A stretch of DNA of 64,000 nt, from contig JADFXG010000004.1 of the NCBI GenBank assembly GCA_015233895.1, positions 1 through 64,000 on the forward strand, given 5' to 3'. The notes under the pieces were generated by a model, which worked only from the letters and a program-made list of their open reading frames with translations, searched no databases and was not told where the DNA came from. Below are positions 8,281 through 16,176 of this stretch, one piece after another (position 1 is the first letter of the stretch; each line of letters begins with the position of its first letter). A program made the position numbers and the translations under genes. This DNA comes from Nitrospirota bacterium. GTDB lineage: Bacteria; Nitrospirota; Thermodesulfovibrionia; Thermodesulfovibrionales; Magnetobacteriaceae.

Positions 8281-9534
8281 ATGAGAAAAATACTATTTTT
8301 TTCAGAGAATTTTCCACCTGAAGTAAATGCCGCCTCAACGCGGGTATATGAGCGTGCGTGTTATTGGGTTAAGTGGGGATATGACGTAACTGTGATAACC
8401 TGTGCTCCCAATTTTCCTCAGGGACGCCTTTATCCGGGGTATAAAAACAAATGGCATCAGGTTGAGTTCATGGACGGGATTCGCGTGGTAAGAGTCAAAA
8501 CCTTCATCAGTAAAAACGAGGGTGTTGCTCTTAGAACTCTGGATTTCCTCTCCTATAACATAACAGCAGTGGCAGCCGCAATTTTTGAAAATAAACCGGA
8601 TGTCGCAATTTCAACATCTCCGCAGTTTTTTGCAGCAGTGGCTGGATGGATGGTGTCAGAGGCACGCAGAATACCGTTTATATTTGAACTTGGAGATCTG
8701 TGGCCAGCATCAATTGCAGCCGTTGGGGTCATGAAGCGGGGAAATATCCTTCTAAAAATGGTTGAAAAACTAGAGCTTTACCTCTATGACAGGGCGGCTC
8801 ATGTGGTCTCTCTTACAAACTCATTTAAAGAGGATTTAGTAAGGAGAGGTGTTCCGGAGGATAAAATAACTGTGGTGATTAACGGCGTGGATTTGCCCCG
8901 TTATGCTCCTATGCCAAAAGACCCAGAGCTTATGAGTACACTTCATCTTGACGAAAAATTTGTGGTTGGCTACATTGGCACACAGGGAGCTGCCCACGGT
9001 CTTGAAAATGTGATTGAGGCAGCTAAAATAATAAATGACCACAGTGATGACATCTGTTTTCTCTTTGTTGGAACAGGCTCAGAGCATGAAAAACTTAAAG
9101 CAAAAGTTGAACAATTTAATCTCTCATCACATGTGCTCTTTGTGCCGCCTAAACCCAAAGCTGAGATGCCCAAATACTGGAGTCTCTGTGATGTGGCGCT
9201 AATTCATCTAAAAAACTCACCGGTGTTTAAAACCGTGATACCCTCAAAAATGTTTGAAGCCATGGGAATGGGGCTGCCGCTTCTGGTAGTTTCCCCCGAA
9301 GGTGAGGCCAGTGCAATTGTACAAAGAGAAGGTTGCGGATTGTGGTGTCCTGCCGGAGAGCCACAACTATTTTCTAAAAATATCCTGTTTCTTAAAGAAA
9401 ACCCTGCAAAACTCAAAGATTTCTCTGCTAAGAGCCTTGATGCTTCCCAGAGATATACTAGAGAAACGCAGGCTAAAAAAATGATAGATGTGGTAGAAAA
9501 CGTTATAAACACTCCATTTATGACAGGAGATTAA
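8281..9534 (+). CDS. GT4-family glycosyltransferase (WbuB-like)
   Basis: 417 aa. It begins MRKILFFSENFPPEVNAAS, the typical GT-B fold N-terminus of WbuB-like enzymes. It carries the donor-binding region FELGDLWPASIAAVG and, in the C-terminal lobe, VVGYIGTQGAAHGLENVIEA. A late VIPSKMFEAMGMGLPLL motif contacts the nucleotide sugar in GT4 enzymes. It transfers a sugar from a nucleotide donor onto a growing lipid-linked glycan on the cytoplasmic face; donor unknown. I start at 8281, not at the ATG at 8272, because a -10 box overlaps the earlier ATG. Four bases separate it from the next gene, so it is in an operon with 9539-11491. Confidence 0.88.
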   Translation: MRKILFFSENFPPEVNAASTRVYERACYWVKWGYDVTVITCAPNFPQGRLYPGYKNKWHQVEFMDGIRVVRVKTFISKNEGVALRTLDFLSYNITAVAAAIFENKPDVAISTSPQFFAAVAGWMVSEARRIPFIFELGDLWPASIAAVGVMKRGNILLKMVEKLELYLYDRAAHVVSLTNSFKEDLVRRGVPEDKITVVINGVDLPRYAPMPKDPELMSTLHLDEKFVVGYIGTQGAAHGLENVIEAAKIINDHSDDICFLFVGTGSEHEKLKAKVEQFNLSSHVLFVPPKPKAEMPKYWSLCDVALIHLKNSPVFKTVIPSKMFEAMGMGLPLLVVSPEGEASAIVQREGCGLWCPAGEPQLFSKNILFLKENPAKLKDFSAKSLDASQRYTRETQAKKMIDVVENVINTPFMTGD

Positions 9535-9538
9535 ACAA

Positions 9539-10522
9539 ATGAGACTAAGCAGGGTTTTAGTGACAGGAGCAAACGGATTTATCGGCCGGGCAGTGTGTCA
9601 ATATTTGGAAAATGCGGGGTTTAATGTAAGAGCTGCTGTAAGAAATCTTGATGACGGGGTCAGAGAGATTCTGCCTGATGTCAAAGACTTTTGCGAAATA
9701 AAGGACATTGGCCCGGATGCCGTATTTGGGAACGCCTTAAACGGAGTTGATGCAGTTGTACACCTTGCGGCAAGGGTTCATGTGATGAAAGAGTGGGCAT
9801 CAGATCCTCTTGTTGAGTTTAGAAAAGTTAACACCATTGGCACAAAAAGGCTATATGAGGAGGCGATGGCTAATGGTGTAAAAAAGTTTATCTTCATAAG
9901 CACAGTTAAAGTTAATGGTGAAAAAACAACCAACAGACCCTTTACAGAACACGACACCCCTCGTCCTCAGGACTCCTATTCAACATCAAAACTTGAAGCC
10001 GAGGAAATCCTCACAGAACTGTGTGAATATGACTCGCCAACTGCTGTAACGATATTGCGCATTCCGCTTGTCTATGGGCCGTTTGTTAAAGGTAACTTTC
10101 TAAGGCTTCTTGAAATAACCTCTAAAAACATCCCACTTCCTCTTAAAAACGTCAATAACCGCCGCAGCATGTTGTACGTAGGTAATCTTGCCAGCGCCAT
10201 AGAGACCACTTTACACGATTTAAGCAAGGGAGTTAAAACTTATATGGTTTCTGACACTGTGGATATCTCAACTCCAAAGCTTATTACGATGATTTCAAAG
10301 GAAATGGGCAAAGACCCAATACTATTACCCTTTCCTGTCCCGCTATTGCGGCTGGCCGGTGCATTAACCGGTTTTAGTGATGAGCTTGACAGGCTCCTGG
10401 GCTCTCTCACTGTTTCCACATACAGGATAAAGCTTGATCTTAACTGGAGCCCTCCTTATGATGTTTCTTACGGCATACGAGACATGGTTCAGTGGTTTAC
10501 CAGCAAGACAATCAAGGATTAG
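9539..10522 (+). CDS. NAD-dependent sugar epimerase/dehydratase (extended SDR)
   Basis: 327 aa. The Rossmann motif GANGFIGRAV is at the N-terminus. The catalytic serine region FISTVKVNGE and the Y-x3-K motif (YSTSKLEAE near residue 149) follow. This is the extended SDR family of UDP-hexose 4-epimerases and WbpV-like enzymes. In gene order GT4 - SDR - WecA-like it probably makes the UDP-sugar (for example a UDP-HexNAc 4-epimer) used by the next gene. The exact substrate is not determinable. Tightly packed between its neighbours. Confidence 0.88.
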   Translation: MRLSRVLVTGANGFIGRAVCQYLENAGFNVRAAVRNLDDGVREILPDVKDFCEIKDIGPDAVFGNALNGVDAVVHLAARVHVMKEWASDPLVEFRKVNTIGTKRLYEEAMANGVKKFIFISTVKVNGEKTTNRPFTEHDTPRPQDSYSTSKLEAEEILTELCEYDSPTAVTILRIPLVYGPFVKGNFLRLLEITSKNIPLPLKNVNNRRSMLYVGNLASAIETTLHDLSKGVKTYMVSDTVDISTPKLITMISKEMGKDPILLPFPVPLLRLAGALTGFSDELDRLLGSLTVSTYRIKLDLNWSPPYDVSYGIRDMVQWFTSKTIKD

Positions 10523-10531
10523 GCAGAGGCT

Positions 10532-11491
10532 ATGATATTTTACTTATCTGCGGCAATAGCCTTCATATTTGCATATCTGATATGGAAGCAAGGATTTAGG
10601 TTTTCACTTGTTGACATACCTAATGCCAGAAGTTCGCACGTACATCCTACGCCAAGAGGCGGCGGGCTTGGTATAGCCGTTGCAGTTTTAACCTGTGGGC
10701 TGCTTACAACCAATAACCATTGGTTGGTGCTCATAGTATTTGCAATGGGAATTCTTGGCTTTTTAGAGGATATATTTAGTTTATCCACAGTGTTGCGGTT
10801 AATAGTTCAACTAATACTTTCAGTATTGATGGTTTATTTCACCCTTAACATCCCTCACACACCTCTTGAAATCATGCTTTTTATTTTTTGGTGTATTTTT
10901 CTAACGGCTACAGCTAATTTCTATAATTTTATGGACGGGATAAACGGGATAGCCGGAGTTACCGGAGTAACAGGTTTTCTATTCATGGCTGTGTATGCGC
11001 TTTTAGGAGCAATGCAATATGATGCCGGTCTCTTTGCAGTGATACTGTGCGGAGCTTGTGCTGGATTCTTACCGCTTAATTTTCCTAAAGGGAGGGTTTT
11101 TATGGGAGATGTGGGAAGTCTCCTTCTTGGCTTTGCTTTTGCCTATATGGTCATGAAGATGTCAACATCTGTTGGCACATTTATATGTCTTACAATGTTT
11201 CTTTGCACTTTTTATGCTGACAGTATTGTGACGATTTATTATCGTTTAAGTTTAGGAGAGAATCTGACACAAGCTCACAGACGCCACCTGTACCAGTACA
11301 TGAGTAATGAGCTTGCCATGCCACATTGGAAAGTGACACTCCTCTATGGGGTGATACAAGCCATTGTAAGCTTTGCCGCTCTGATTACGATAAGAAGTAC
11401 GTTATTGTGGCAATTTAGCCTTTTTGGTGGATTTTCCATACTCTTTATTGCCTCATACTATCTGATAAAGAGAATCCCCTCCAAAACATAA
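10532..11491 (+). CDS. WecA/WbpL/MraY-family undecaprenyl-phosphate glycosyl-1-phosphate transferase
   Basis: 319 aa, about ten membrane segments. It starts O-antigen-type chains by moving a HexNAc-1-phosphate from a UDP-sugar to undecaprenyl phosphate. Visible motifs: DIPNARSSHVHPTPRGGGLG (loop 1), FYNFMDGINGIAG (metal and prenyl-phosphate binding), FMGDVGSLLLGF and AHRRHLYQ. These fit the WecA/WbpL branch better than MraY, whose peptidoglycan gene neighbours are absent. Last gene of the cluster, 9 bp after the SDR gene. Confidence 0.9.
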   Translation: MIFYLSAAIAFIFAYLIWKQGFRFSLVDIPNARSSHVHPTPRGGGLGIAVAVLTCGLLTTNNHWLVLIVFAMGILGFLEDIFSLSTVLRLIVQLILSVLMVYFTLNIPHTPLEIMLFIFWCIFLTATANFYNFMDGINGIAGVTGVTGFLFMAVYALLGAMQYDAGLFAVILCGACAGFLPLNFPKGRVFMGDVGSLLLGFAFAYMVMKMSTSVGTFICLTMFLCTFYADSIVTIYYRLSLGENLTQAHRRHLYQYMSNELAMPHWKVTLLYGVIQAIVSFAALITIRSTLLWQFSLFGGFSILFIASYYLIKRIPSKT

Positions 11492-11565
11492 CTCTTTATA
11501 AAGGTTTCGCCAAAAACAACCGAAAAGTAATTAAAAGTTATACATTGTGCCAAGGAGGTGCTACA

Positions 11566-11739
11566 ATGGAATACACAGTAGAATATGTACCAACAATGCC
11601 AGATTTGAGGGATGCAGTCTCCAATGAAAATAAAAACAGGTCATTCAGAAGGGCAAAGAAGCCGTTAAAGAAAATACGGGAAAAAGAAGAGCCTGTAGAG
11701 AGAAAATCTGATGGGCATAACATAGACATTCTTGTTTGA
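11566..11739 (+). CDS. small basic hypothetical protein
   Basis: 57 aa if started at ATG 11566, which has AAGGAGG at a good distance; the frame itself opens at 11545. Begins MEYTVEYVPTMPDLRD, then a Lys/Arg-rich middle (RRAKKPLKKIREKEE) and a short hydrophobic end (IDILV). No family recognised. The clear ribosome site argues that it is real. No partner gene is evident: the next gene is convergent. Confidence 0.5.
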   Translation: MEYTVEYVPTMPDLRDAVSNENKNRSFRRAKKPLKKIREKEEPVERKSDGHNIDILV

Positions 11740-11764
11740 TTTATGAAGTACAGATAGTGCGATA

Positions 11765-12499
11765 CTAAACATTAATCAACAAGAAATCCAGGAGATTATC
11801 TTCAAGGACAAGACGGAAACCTATATGAAAGTCCTTGAAGTCCGGGGCGTTAAGACTTCTGTAAGAACTACGTGCAAATTTTGGGAAAGTACGCCAACTC
11901 CCTCCACGCATCACACGATTGCAACCACCTCTTATACAAACTGGACGATTAACAGAGTGTTTGCTGTAAGCATTTTCGTCATATACATCCTCCACCCACT
12001 CCCATACATTACCGCTCATATCGTATATCCCCAAACCGTTAGGCTTCTTCTGTCCTACCGGATGCGGCATCATTTCTGAGTTACCGTCATGCCAGGCATA
12101 ATCCCCTACGCTATTTTCATCGTTAGTTCCTGCCCAATTCTCATCCTTTCCGCCACTCCGACAGGCATATTCCCACTCTGCCTCAGTTGGTAAACGATGT
12201 TTCTTTCGTGTTTGTGTATTTAACCTGTTTGCAAAATCCTGAACATCATACCAACTTACCTCTTCAACAGGATAATTCAAACCATATGTCAATGATGGAT
12301 TATTCTCCATTACTTTTAGCCATTCCTTCTGAGTTACCGGATATTTACCAATATAGAAATCATCCAGGCAAACCTTATGAACTGGTCTTTCCTCAGCCTC
12401 TCCCTCACCAAACACATCTCCCATCTGATAGCATCCGCCCTTTACAAACACAAATTCCATACCGGTTACAGGGCATATAAAATCCTTCTCAGTGCTCAT
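11765..12499 (-). CDS. SUMF1/formylglycine-generating-enzyme-like domain protein
   Basis: 244 aa, essentially one FGE-sulfatase domain. Motifs: FVKGGCYQMGD at the start, KYPVTQKEWLKVM, YPVEEVSWYDVQDFANRL, LPTEAEWEYACRSGG, GLGIYDMSGNVWEWVEDVY and VMRGGSWRTFPKFARS, ending GFRLVLE. The reactive cysteine pair that true formylglycine-generating enzymes carry after the RGGSW motif is absent here (FPKFARSSYRS). A sulfatase-activating role is therefore unlikely; it may bind or modify another target. The -10 box TATAAT (12512-12507) ends 7 nt before the ATG, suggesting a leaderless message. Confidence 0.85.
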   Translation of the reverse strand: MSTEKDFICPVTGMEFVFVKGGCYQMGDVFGEGEAEERPVHKVCLDDFYIGKYPVTQKEWLKVMENNPSLTYGLNYPVEEVSWYDVQDFANRLNTQTRKKHRLPTEAEWEYACRSGGKDENWAGTNDENSVGDYAWHDGNSEMMPHPVGQKKPNGLGIYDMSGNVWEWVEDVYDENAYSKHSVNRPVCIRGGCNRVMRGGSWRTFPKFARSSYRSLNAPDFKDFHIGFRLVLEDNLLDFLLINV

Positions 12500-12506
12500 T
12501 ACAGTG

Positions 12507-12512
12507 ATTATA
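12507..12512 (-). promoter_or_regulatory. -10 box abutting the SUMF1-like gene
   Basis: Perfect TATAAT on the minus strand, 7 nt before the ATG at 12499. The -35 region is weak. The archease promoter lies just beyond in the opposite direction. Confidence 0.5.
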
Positions 12513-12564
12513 CACTAAGATGAATAAATTTTTAAACTTACAGTAATTGCTCGTATTTTCATGG

Positions 12565-12593
12565 TTGACTCAACTGTCGGCAAAGCGTTAATT
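12565..12593 (+). promoter_or_regulatory. sigma70-like promoter abutting archease
   Basis: TTGACT (12565-12570), a 17-bp spacer and TTAATT (12588-12593). The box ends 6 nt before the ATG at 12600 and there is no ribosome site upstream of that ATG, so a leaderless mRNA is likely. Confidence 0.5.
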
Positions 12594-12599
12594 TAATGT

Positions 12600-13016
12600 A
12601 TGGAGGGAGTGGAAATACTTGATGTTTCTGGTGACATCGGGTTAAGGGTGACTGCCACCACAAAGGAGGAGTTATTTGTGAAAGCAGCATGTGCTTTGTT
12701 TTCACTCATCACAGATTTTGAGACAATTGAGCCGCTTGAAAGCAGGGAGATTGCGCTTTCTGCCGATTCCTCAGAAGACCTCATGGTTGCATGGCTTAAT
12801 GAGCTCATTTATAATTTTGATGTTTTCGGATTTCTCTGTAAAGATGTAACTATAAACAAGCTGTCACAAAGACATATCAAGGCTACCGTAAAAGGAGAGA
12901 CTTTTGATGAGGAAAAACACAAAAGAGGATTTCTCATAAAAGCTGCCACTTATCATAATCTTAAACTTGTGTGTGAGCCGTCTTTTTCCTCTTTGGAGAT
13001 AATTCTGGATATATAG
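12600..13016 (+). CDS. archease, RtcB activator
   Basis: 138 aa, normal for archease. The core pattern SGDIGLRVTATTKEELFVKAA replaces the usual HTADIG-type N-terminus. The LMVAWLNELIYNFD segment and the terminal AATYHNLKL region are also typical. Archease helps RtcB RNA ligase bind GTP and form the RNA ligase-GMP intermediate. The gene lies 29 bp before rtcB, so co-transcription and joint function in tRNA splicing or RNA repair are well supported. The first metal-ligand His of the usual HTAD motif is replaced (DVSGD), which is unusual. Confidence 0.87.
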   Translation: MEGVEILDVSGDIGLRVTATTKEELFVKAACALFSLITDFETIEPLESREIALSADSSEDLMVAWLNELIYNFDVFGFLCKDVTINKLSQRHIKATVKGETFDEEKHKRGFLIKAATYHNLKLVCEPSFSSLEIILDI

Positions 13017-13045
13017 CCACCGGAAAGTGAGGAGGGTAAAAAATT

Positions 13046-14488
13046 ATGACAGAAAAACTGATAAGAAAAGATGAAAACACGATAGAGGTTCCGATAGGTT
13101 ACAAGGCCGGAATGCGTGTGCCGGGGTTGATTTATCTAAATGCACAGCTTGAAAAATTCCTTGAGCCACAGGCTGTCGCTCAGGTAGCTAACGTATCCAC
13201 ACTGCCTGGCATTGTTGGATACTCTCTTGCCATGCCTGATATTCACACAGGTTACGGATTTCCGATTGGCGGTGTTGCTGCGTTTGATTTAAACGAGGGG
13301 ATAATCTCACCCGGTGGAGTTGGTTATGACATAAACTGCGGAGTCAGGCTACTTAGAAGCAACCTCACTAAGCAGGAGGTGCTCCCGCACATAAAAGACC
13401 TTGTTGCCGCAATATACGCAAATGTGCCCTCAGGGGTTGGCTCAAAGGGTAAGATTAGGCTAACTCCGGACGAGCAGAAAAATGTTGTCTTAAAGGGAGC
13501 TCTATGGGCAGTGGAGCAGGGTATGGGCAGCGGTGCAGATTTGGAAAAAACCGAGTCAGAAGGTATGATGTCAGGCGTGGATGAGACCTCAATAAGTGAA
13601 AAAGCCTATGAACGAGGCAGAAATCAGATGGGAACTCTGGGCTCTGGGAATCACTTTATAGAAATTCAGTATGTCAGCGAAATATTTAACGAAAAAGCCG
13701 CTCAGGCATTTGGGCTTTTTGAGGGACAGGTCACAGTTATGATTCACACAGGCTCTCGGGGGCTGGGGCATCAGGTATGTACCGACTTTTTGCCAATTAT
13801 GGAACGCGCCTCTAAAAAGTATGGAATTGAGCTTTACGACAGAGAATTAGCCTGTGCTCCATTTCATTCACAGGAGGCAGAGGAATATTTTTCAGCTATG
13901 AAAGGTGCTGCCAACTACGCATGGGCAAATCGACAGAGCATTATGCACCTTGTGTCGGAGTCTTTTATTGCAGCTCTGAGAGGCTCACCGTCAAGCATTG
14001 GGCTCTCTTTGGTCTATGACGTTGCACACAACATTGCAAAGGAGGAAACCCATCGGGTTGGAAAGCGTGATGTCAGATTGATAGTGCACAGAAAGGGGGC
14101 AACCAGGGCGTTTCCGAAAGATCACCCTGAGCTTCCAGATATTTATAGAGCCGTAGGACAGCCGGTGTTAATTCCAGGCGATATGGGGCGTGCCTCGTTT
14201 GTGCTTATTGGTACACAAGACGCTATGACCGAGACTTACGGTTCGACTTGTCATGGAGCGGGCAGACTGCTTTCCCGTCACGGCGCAATAAAGGCAGCCA
14301 AGGGGAGGCAAATCTGGAAAGAACTGCTTGATGCCGGCGTTACGGTTACAAGTGCAGGCAGGGGCACACTTGCCGAGGAAATGCCGGAGGCTTATAAGAA
14401 TATTAATAATGTTATCAGCGTTGTTGACAATGCCCGTATTTCTCAAAAAGTAGCGATGCTTAAACCCATCGGTGTTGTAAAAGGATAA
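13046..14488 (+). CDS. rtcB: RNA-splicing ligase RtcB
   Basis: 480 aa, family length. It joins RNA 2',3'-cyclic phosphate or 3'-phosphate ends to 5'-OH ends using GTP and Mn2+. Motifs: MPDIHTGYGFPIGG, GGVGYDINCGVRLL (metal Cys), GTLGSGNHFIE and the guanylylated-His region STCHGAGRLLSR near residue 405. The stretch at about residues 165-200 is longer and more variable, as in many RtcB proteins. A GAGGAGGG-like ribosome site precedes the ATG. Archease is directly upstream and mqnA follows 6 bp later. Confidence 0.95.
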   Translation: MTEKLIRKDENTIEVPIGYKAGMRVPGLIYLNAQLEKFLEPQAVAQVANVSTLPGIVGYSLAMPDIHTGYGFPIGGVAAFDLNEGIISPGGVGYDINCGVRLLRSNLTKQEVLPHIKDLVAAIYANVPSGVGSKGKIRLTPDEQKNVVLKGALWAVEQGMGSGADLEKTESEGMMSGVDETSISEKAYERGRNQMGTLGSGNHFIEIQYVSEIFNEKAAQAFGLFEGQVTVMIHTGSRGLGHQVCTDFLPIMERASKKYGIELYDRELACAPFHSQEAEEYFSAMKGAANYAWANRQSIMHLVSESFIAALRGSPSSIGLSLVYDVAHNIAKEETHRVGKRDVRLIVHRKGATRAFPKDHPELPDIYRAVGQPVLIPGDMGRASFVLIGTQDAMTETYGSTCHGAGRLLSRHGAIKAAKGRQIWKELLDAGVTVTSAGRGTLAEEMPEAYKNINNVISVVDNARISQKVAMLKPIGVVKG

Positions 14489-14494
14489 TTCTCA

Positions 14495-15304
14495 ATGCTA
14501 AAATCGCTGAAAATTGGAAAAATTAACTTTGCCAATCTGTTTCCGATTTTTCATTGTCTTGAAAATGACATAAACCTAAACAAAACCGAATCGTATGAGA
14601 TAATCTCAGGCGTACCTTCATATCTTAACTCGCTAATCAGAGAGGGGAAAATTGATGTCAGCCCATCGTCTTCAATTGAGTACCTGCGTCACCCGGAGCT
14701 TTATGATCTCATTAAAGAGCACTCAGTAAGCTCCTTTGGCGCAATAGAGAGTATTTTACTTTTTAGTGCAGACGATATCTGTAACCTTGGCGGTAAAACG
14801 GTTTTGGTCTCTGTTCAATCGGAAACGTCAGTAGCGCTACTTAAAGTTATTCTTTCGGAATTTTACGGAATAACCGTCAGCATGGAACCCTCTGACGCTA
14901 AACTTGCCGAGGGACTCGGCACCCACCCTGCCTACTTGCTAATCGGTGATAACGCTCTCATTGAAAACCGCAGAAGTGTTAGAATTAATAAGAAAATTTA
15001 TATTTATGATCTCGGTCAACTTTGGTATGAGCACACGGGATTACCCTTTGTATTTGCACTTTGGATAGCAAGAAAGGACTGCAACCGGAAATTACTTTCA
15101 GAGTTTGAATTTTCCCTTAAACGTGCAAAAAAACAAGCCCTGAGCACCCTCTCAGAAATAGCTTCAGTGTCCCCCTACCCTGCTGAAATGCTCTCCAAAG
15201 AAATGCTCGTATCATACTGGGAGAATATATCTTATGACCTCACTGAAAAACACATGCAAGGCCTACAACTATTTGAAAGCTATCTGTTTAAGGGAAGAGA
15301 GTAA
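14495..15304 (+). CDS. mqnA: chorismate dehydratase MqnA (futalosine menaquinone pathway)
   Basis: 269 aa. It converts chorismate to 3-[(1-carboxyvinyl)oxy]benzoate, the first step of menaquinone synthesis by the futalosine route. The N-terminal pattern KIGKINFANLFPIFHCLE, the GVPSYLNSLIREGKIDVSPSSSIEY segment and the LWYEHTGLPFVFALWIARK block match MqnA/MqnD periplasmic-binding-like folds. The S-S-x-E-Y form points to MqnA. It follows rtcB by 6 bp with an AAAGGA site. Pairing with RNA repair genes is operonic, not obviously functional. Confidence 0.85.
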   Translation: MLKSLKIGKINFANLFPIFHCLENDINLNKTESYEIISGVPSYLNSLIREGKIDVSPSSSIEYLRHPELYDLIKEHSVSSFGAIESILLFSADDICNLGGKTVLVSVQSETSVALLKVILSEFYGITVSMEPSDAKLAEGLGTHPAYLLIGDNALIENRRSVRINKKIYIYDLGQLWYEHTGLPFVFALWIARKDCNRKLLSEFEFSLKRAKKQALSTLSEIASVSPYPAEMLSKEMLVSYWENISYDLTEKHMQGLQLFESYLFKGRE

Positions 15305-15396
15305 GGAAGAAGGAGGGAGAGGGCTTTGCCTATTACGGCTGGGGTGCCTCACCCCTTCCCCGTGATCCCTCGGTTTGGAGTACAGTGTTTTTAATT

Positions 15397-15425
15397 TTGA
15401 CATAGTTAATAACTTAGTTTATAAT
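15397..15425 (+). promoter_or_regulatory. consensus sigma70 promoter of the toxin-antitoxin pair
   Basis: Perfect TTGACA (15397-15402), a 17-bp spacer and perfect TATAAT (15420-15425). The antitoxin ATG at 15432 lies 6 nt after the -10 box, so transcription should start at or within 1-2 nt of the start codon. Confidence 0.8.
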
Positions 15426-15431
15426 TTAAGT

Positions 15432-15662
15432 ATGAAAGTGAATATTCATGAGGCGGCAGCTCATTTATCAAAGCTTATAAACAGGGTAAGCAGTGGTGAG
15501 GAAATAATAATAGCCAGAGCAGGTACACCTATTGCAAGGCTTGTACCGATTCCCAACCGGCGTACAAATAGAATTCCTGATACGGCTAAAGGTAAAATTA
15601 CTGTTCATGAAGATTTCACCGCTCCATTACCAGACGAAATAATTGATTCCTTCTATAAATGA
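15432..15662 (+). CDS. Phd/YefM-family antitoxin
   Basis: 76 aa. MKVNIHEAAAHLSKLINRVSSGEE followed by IIARAGTPIARLVPIP is the classical Phd/YefM DNA-binding N-terminus. The C-terminus (FTAPLPDEIIDSFYK) is the toxin-binding tail, very like antitoxins paired with PIN toxins. The frame is open from 15375, but a consensus promoter covers that stretch, so I start at 15432. Its stop overlaps the toxin start by 4 nt (ATGA). The complex should repress its own promoter. Confidence 0.88.
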   Translation: MKVNIHEAAAHLSKLINRVSSGEEIIIARAGTPIARLVPIPNRRTNRIPDTAKGKITVHEDFTAPLPDEIIDSFYK

Positions 15663-16045
15663 GAGCTTTACTGGATACACACACTTTTCTGTGGTGGATA
15701 ACCGACAGTTCTTTGCTATCAGACATTGCTGTGCGAATTATTAGTGATGCAAAGACTGAGCTGTACCTTAGCTCTGTCAGCGTGTTGGAGATGGTAATAA
15801 AGGCTCAAATTGGAAAGTTGACTTTACCCGATACGCCAGAGATATTCATAACTAGTCAAATGGTTATAAATTCTATACAGTGCATGCCAATGAATATGAA
15901 CCATGCCTTTGCTGTATATACCTTACCTATGCACCACAGGGACCCATTTGACAGGCTGCTTGTTGCTCAGGCACAATCTGAGGAATTACCTATTATTACG
16001 AATGACCAATTTATTAAGCAATATGGTGTTACTGTTATTTGGTAA
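15659..16045 (+). CDS. PIN-domain toxin (VapC-like)
   Basis: 128 aa, normal for a PIN toxin. It begins MRALLDTHTFLWW with the first catalytic Asp. VSVLEMVIKAQIGKL contains the conserved Glu. HHRDPFDRLLVAQA carries the third acidic motif and IITNDQFIKQYGV the fourth. PIN toxins are Mg-dependent RNases that cut tRNA or rRNA. Translation is coupled to the Phd-type antitoxin through an ATGA overlap. RNA target unknown. Confidence 0.9.
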   Translation: MRALLDTHTFLWWITDSSLLSDIAVRIISDAKTELYLSSVSVLEMVIKAQIGKLTLPDTPEIFITSQMVINSIQCMPMNMNHAFAVYTLPMHHRDPFDRLLVAQAQSEELPIITNDQFIKQYGVTVIW

Positions 16046-16176
16046 ATCATAAGTGACAGTCTCATACGATGGCTTTTTTCTTGACAATCTTTTTCATTCT
16101 ATGTTTTACTTAGCCATCACAACAGTTATTTCTTAAGTGTAGAAATTGCTTAGGGCTTGTTTACCGGAGGGCTGTA

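Noticed and set aside
3878-11491. Whole segment as a known named O-antigen operon
   Set aside because: Gene types fit, but two opposing genes interrupt it and sugar specificities are unknown, so I did not assign a named antigen.
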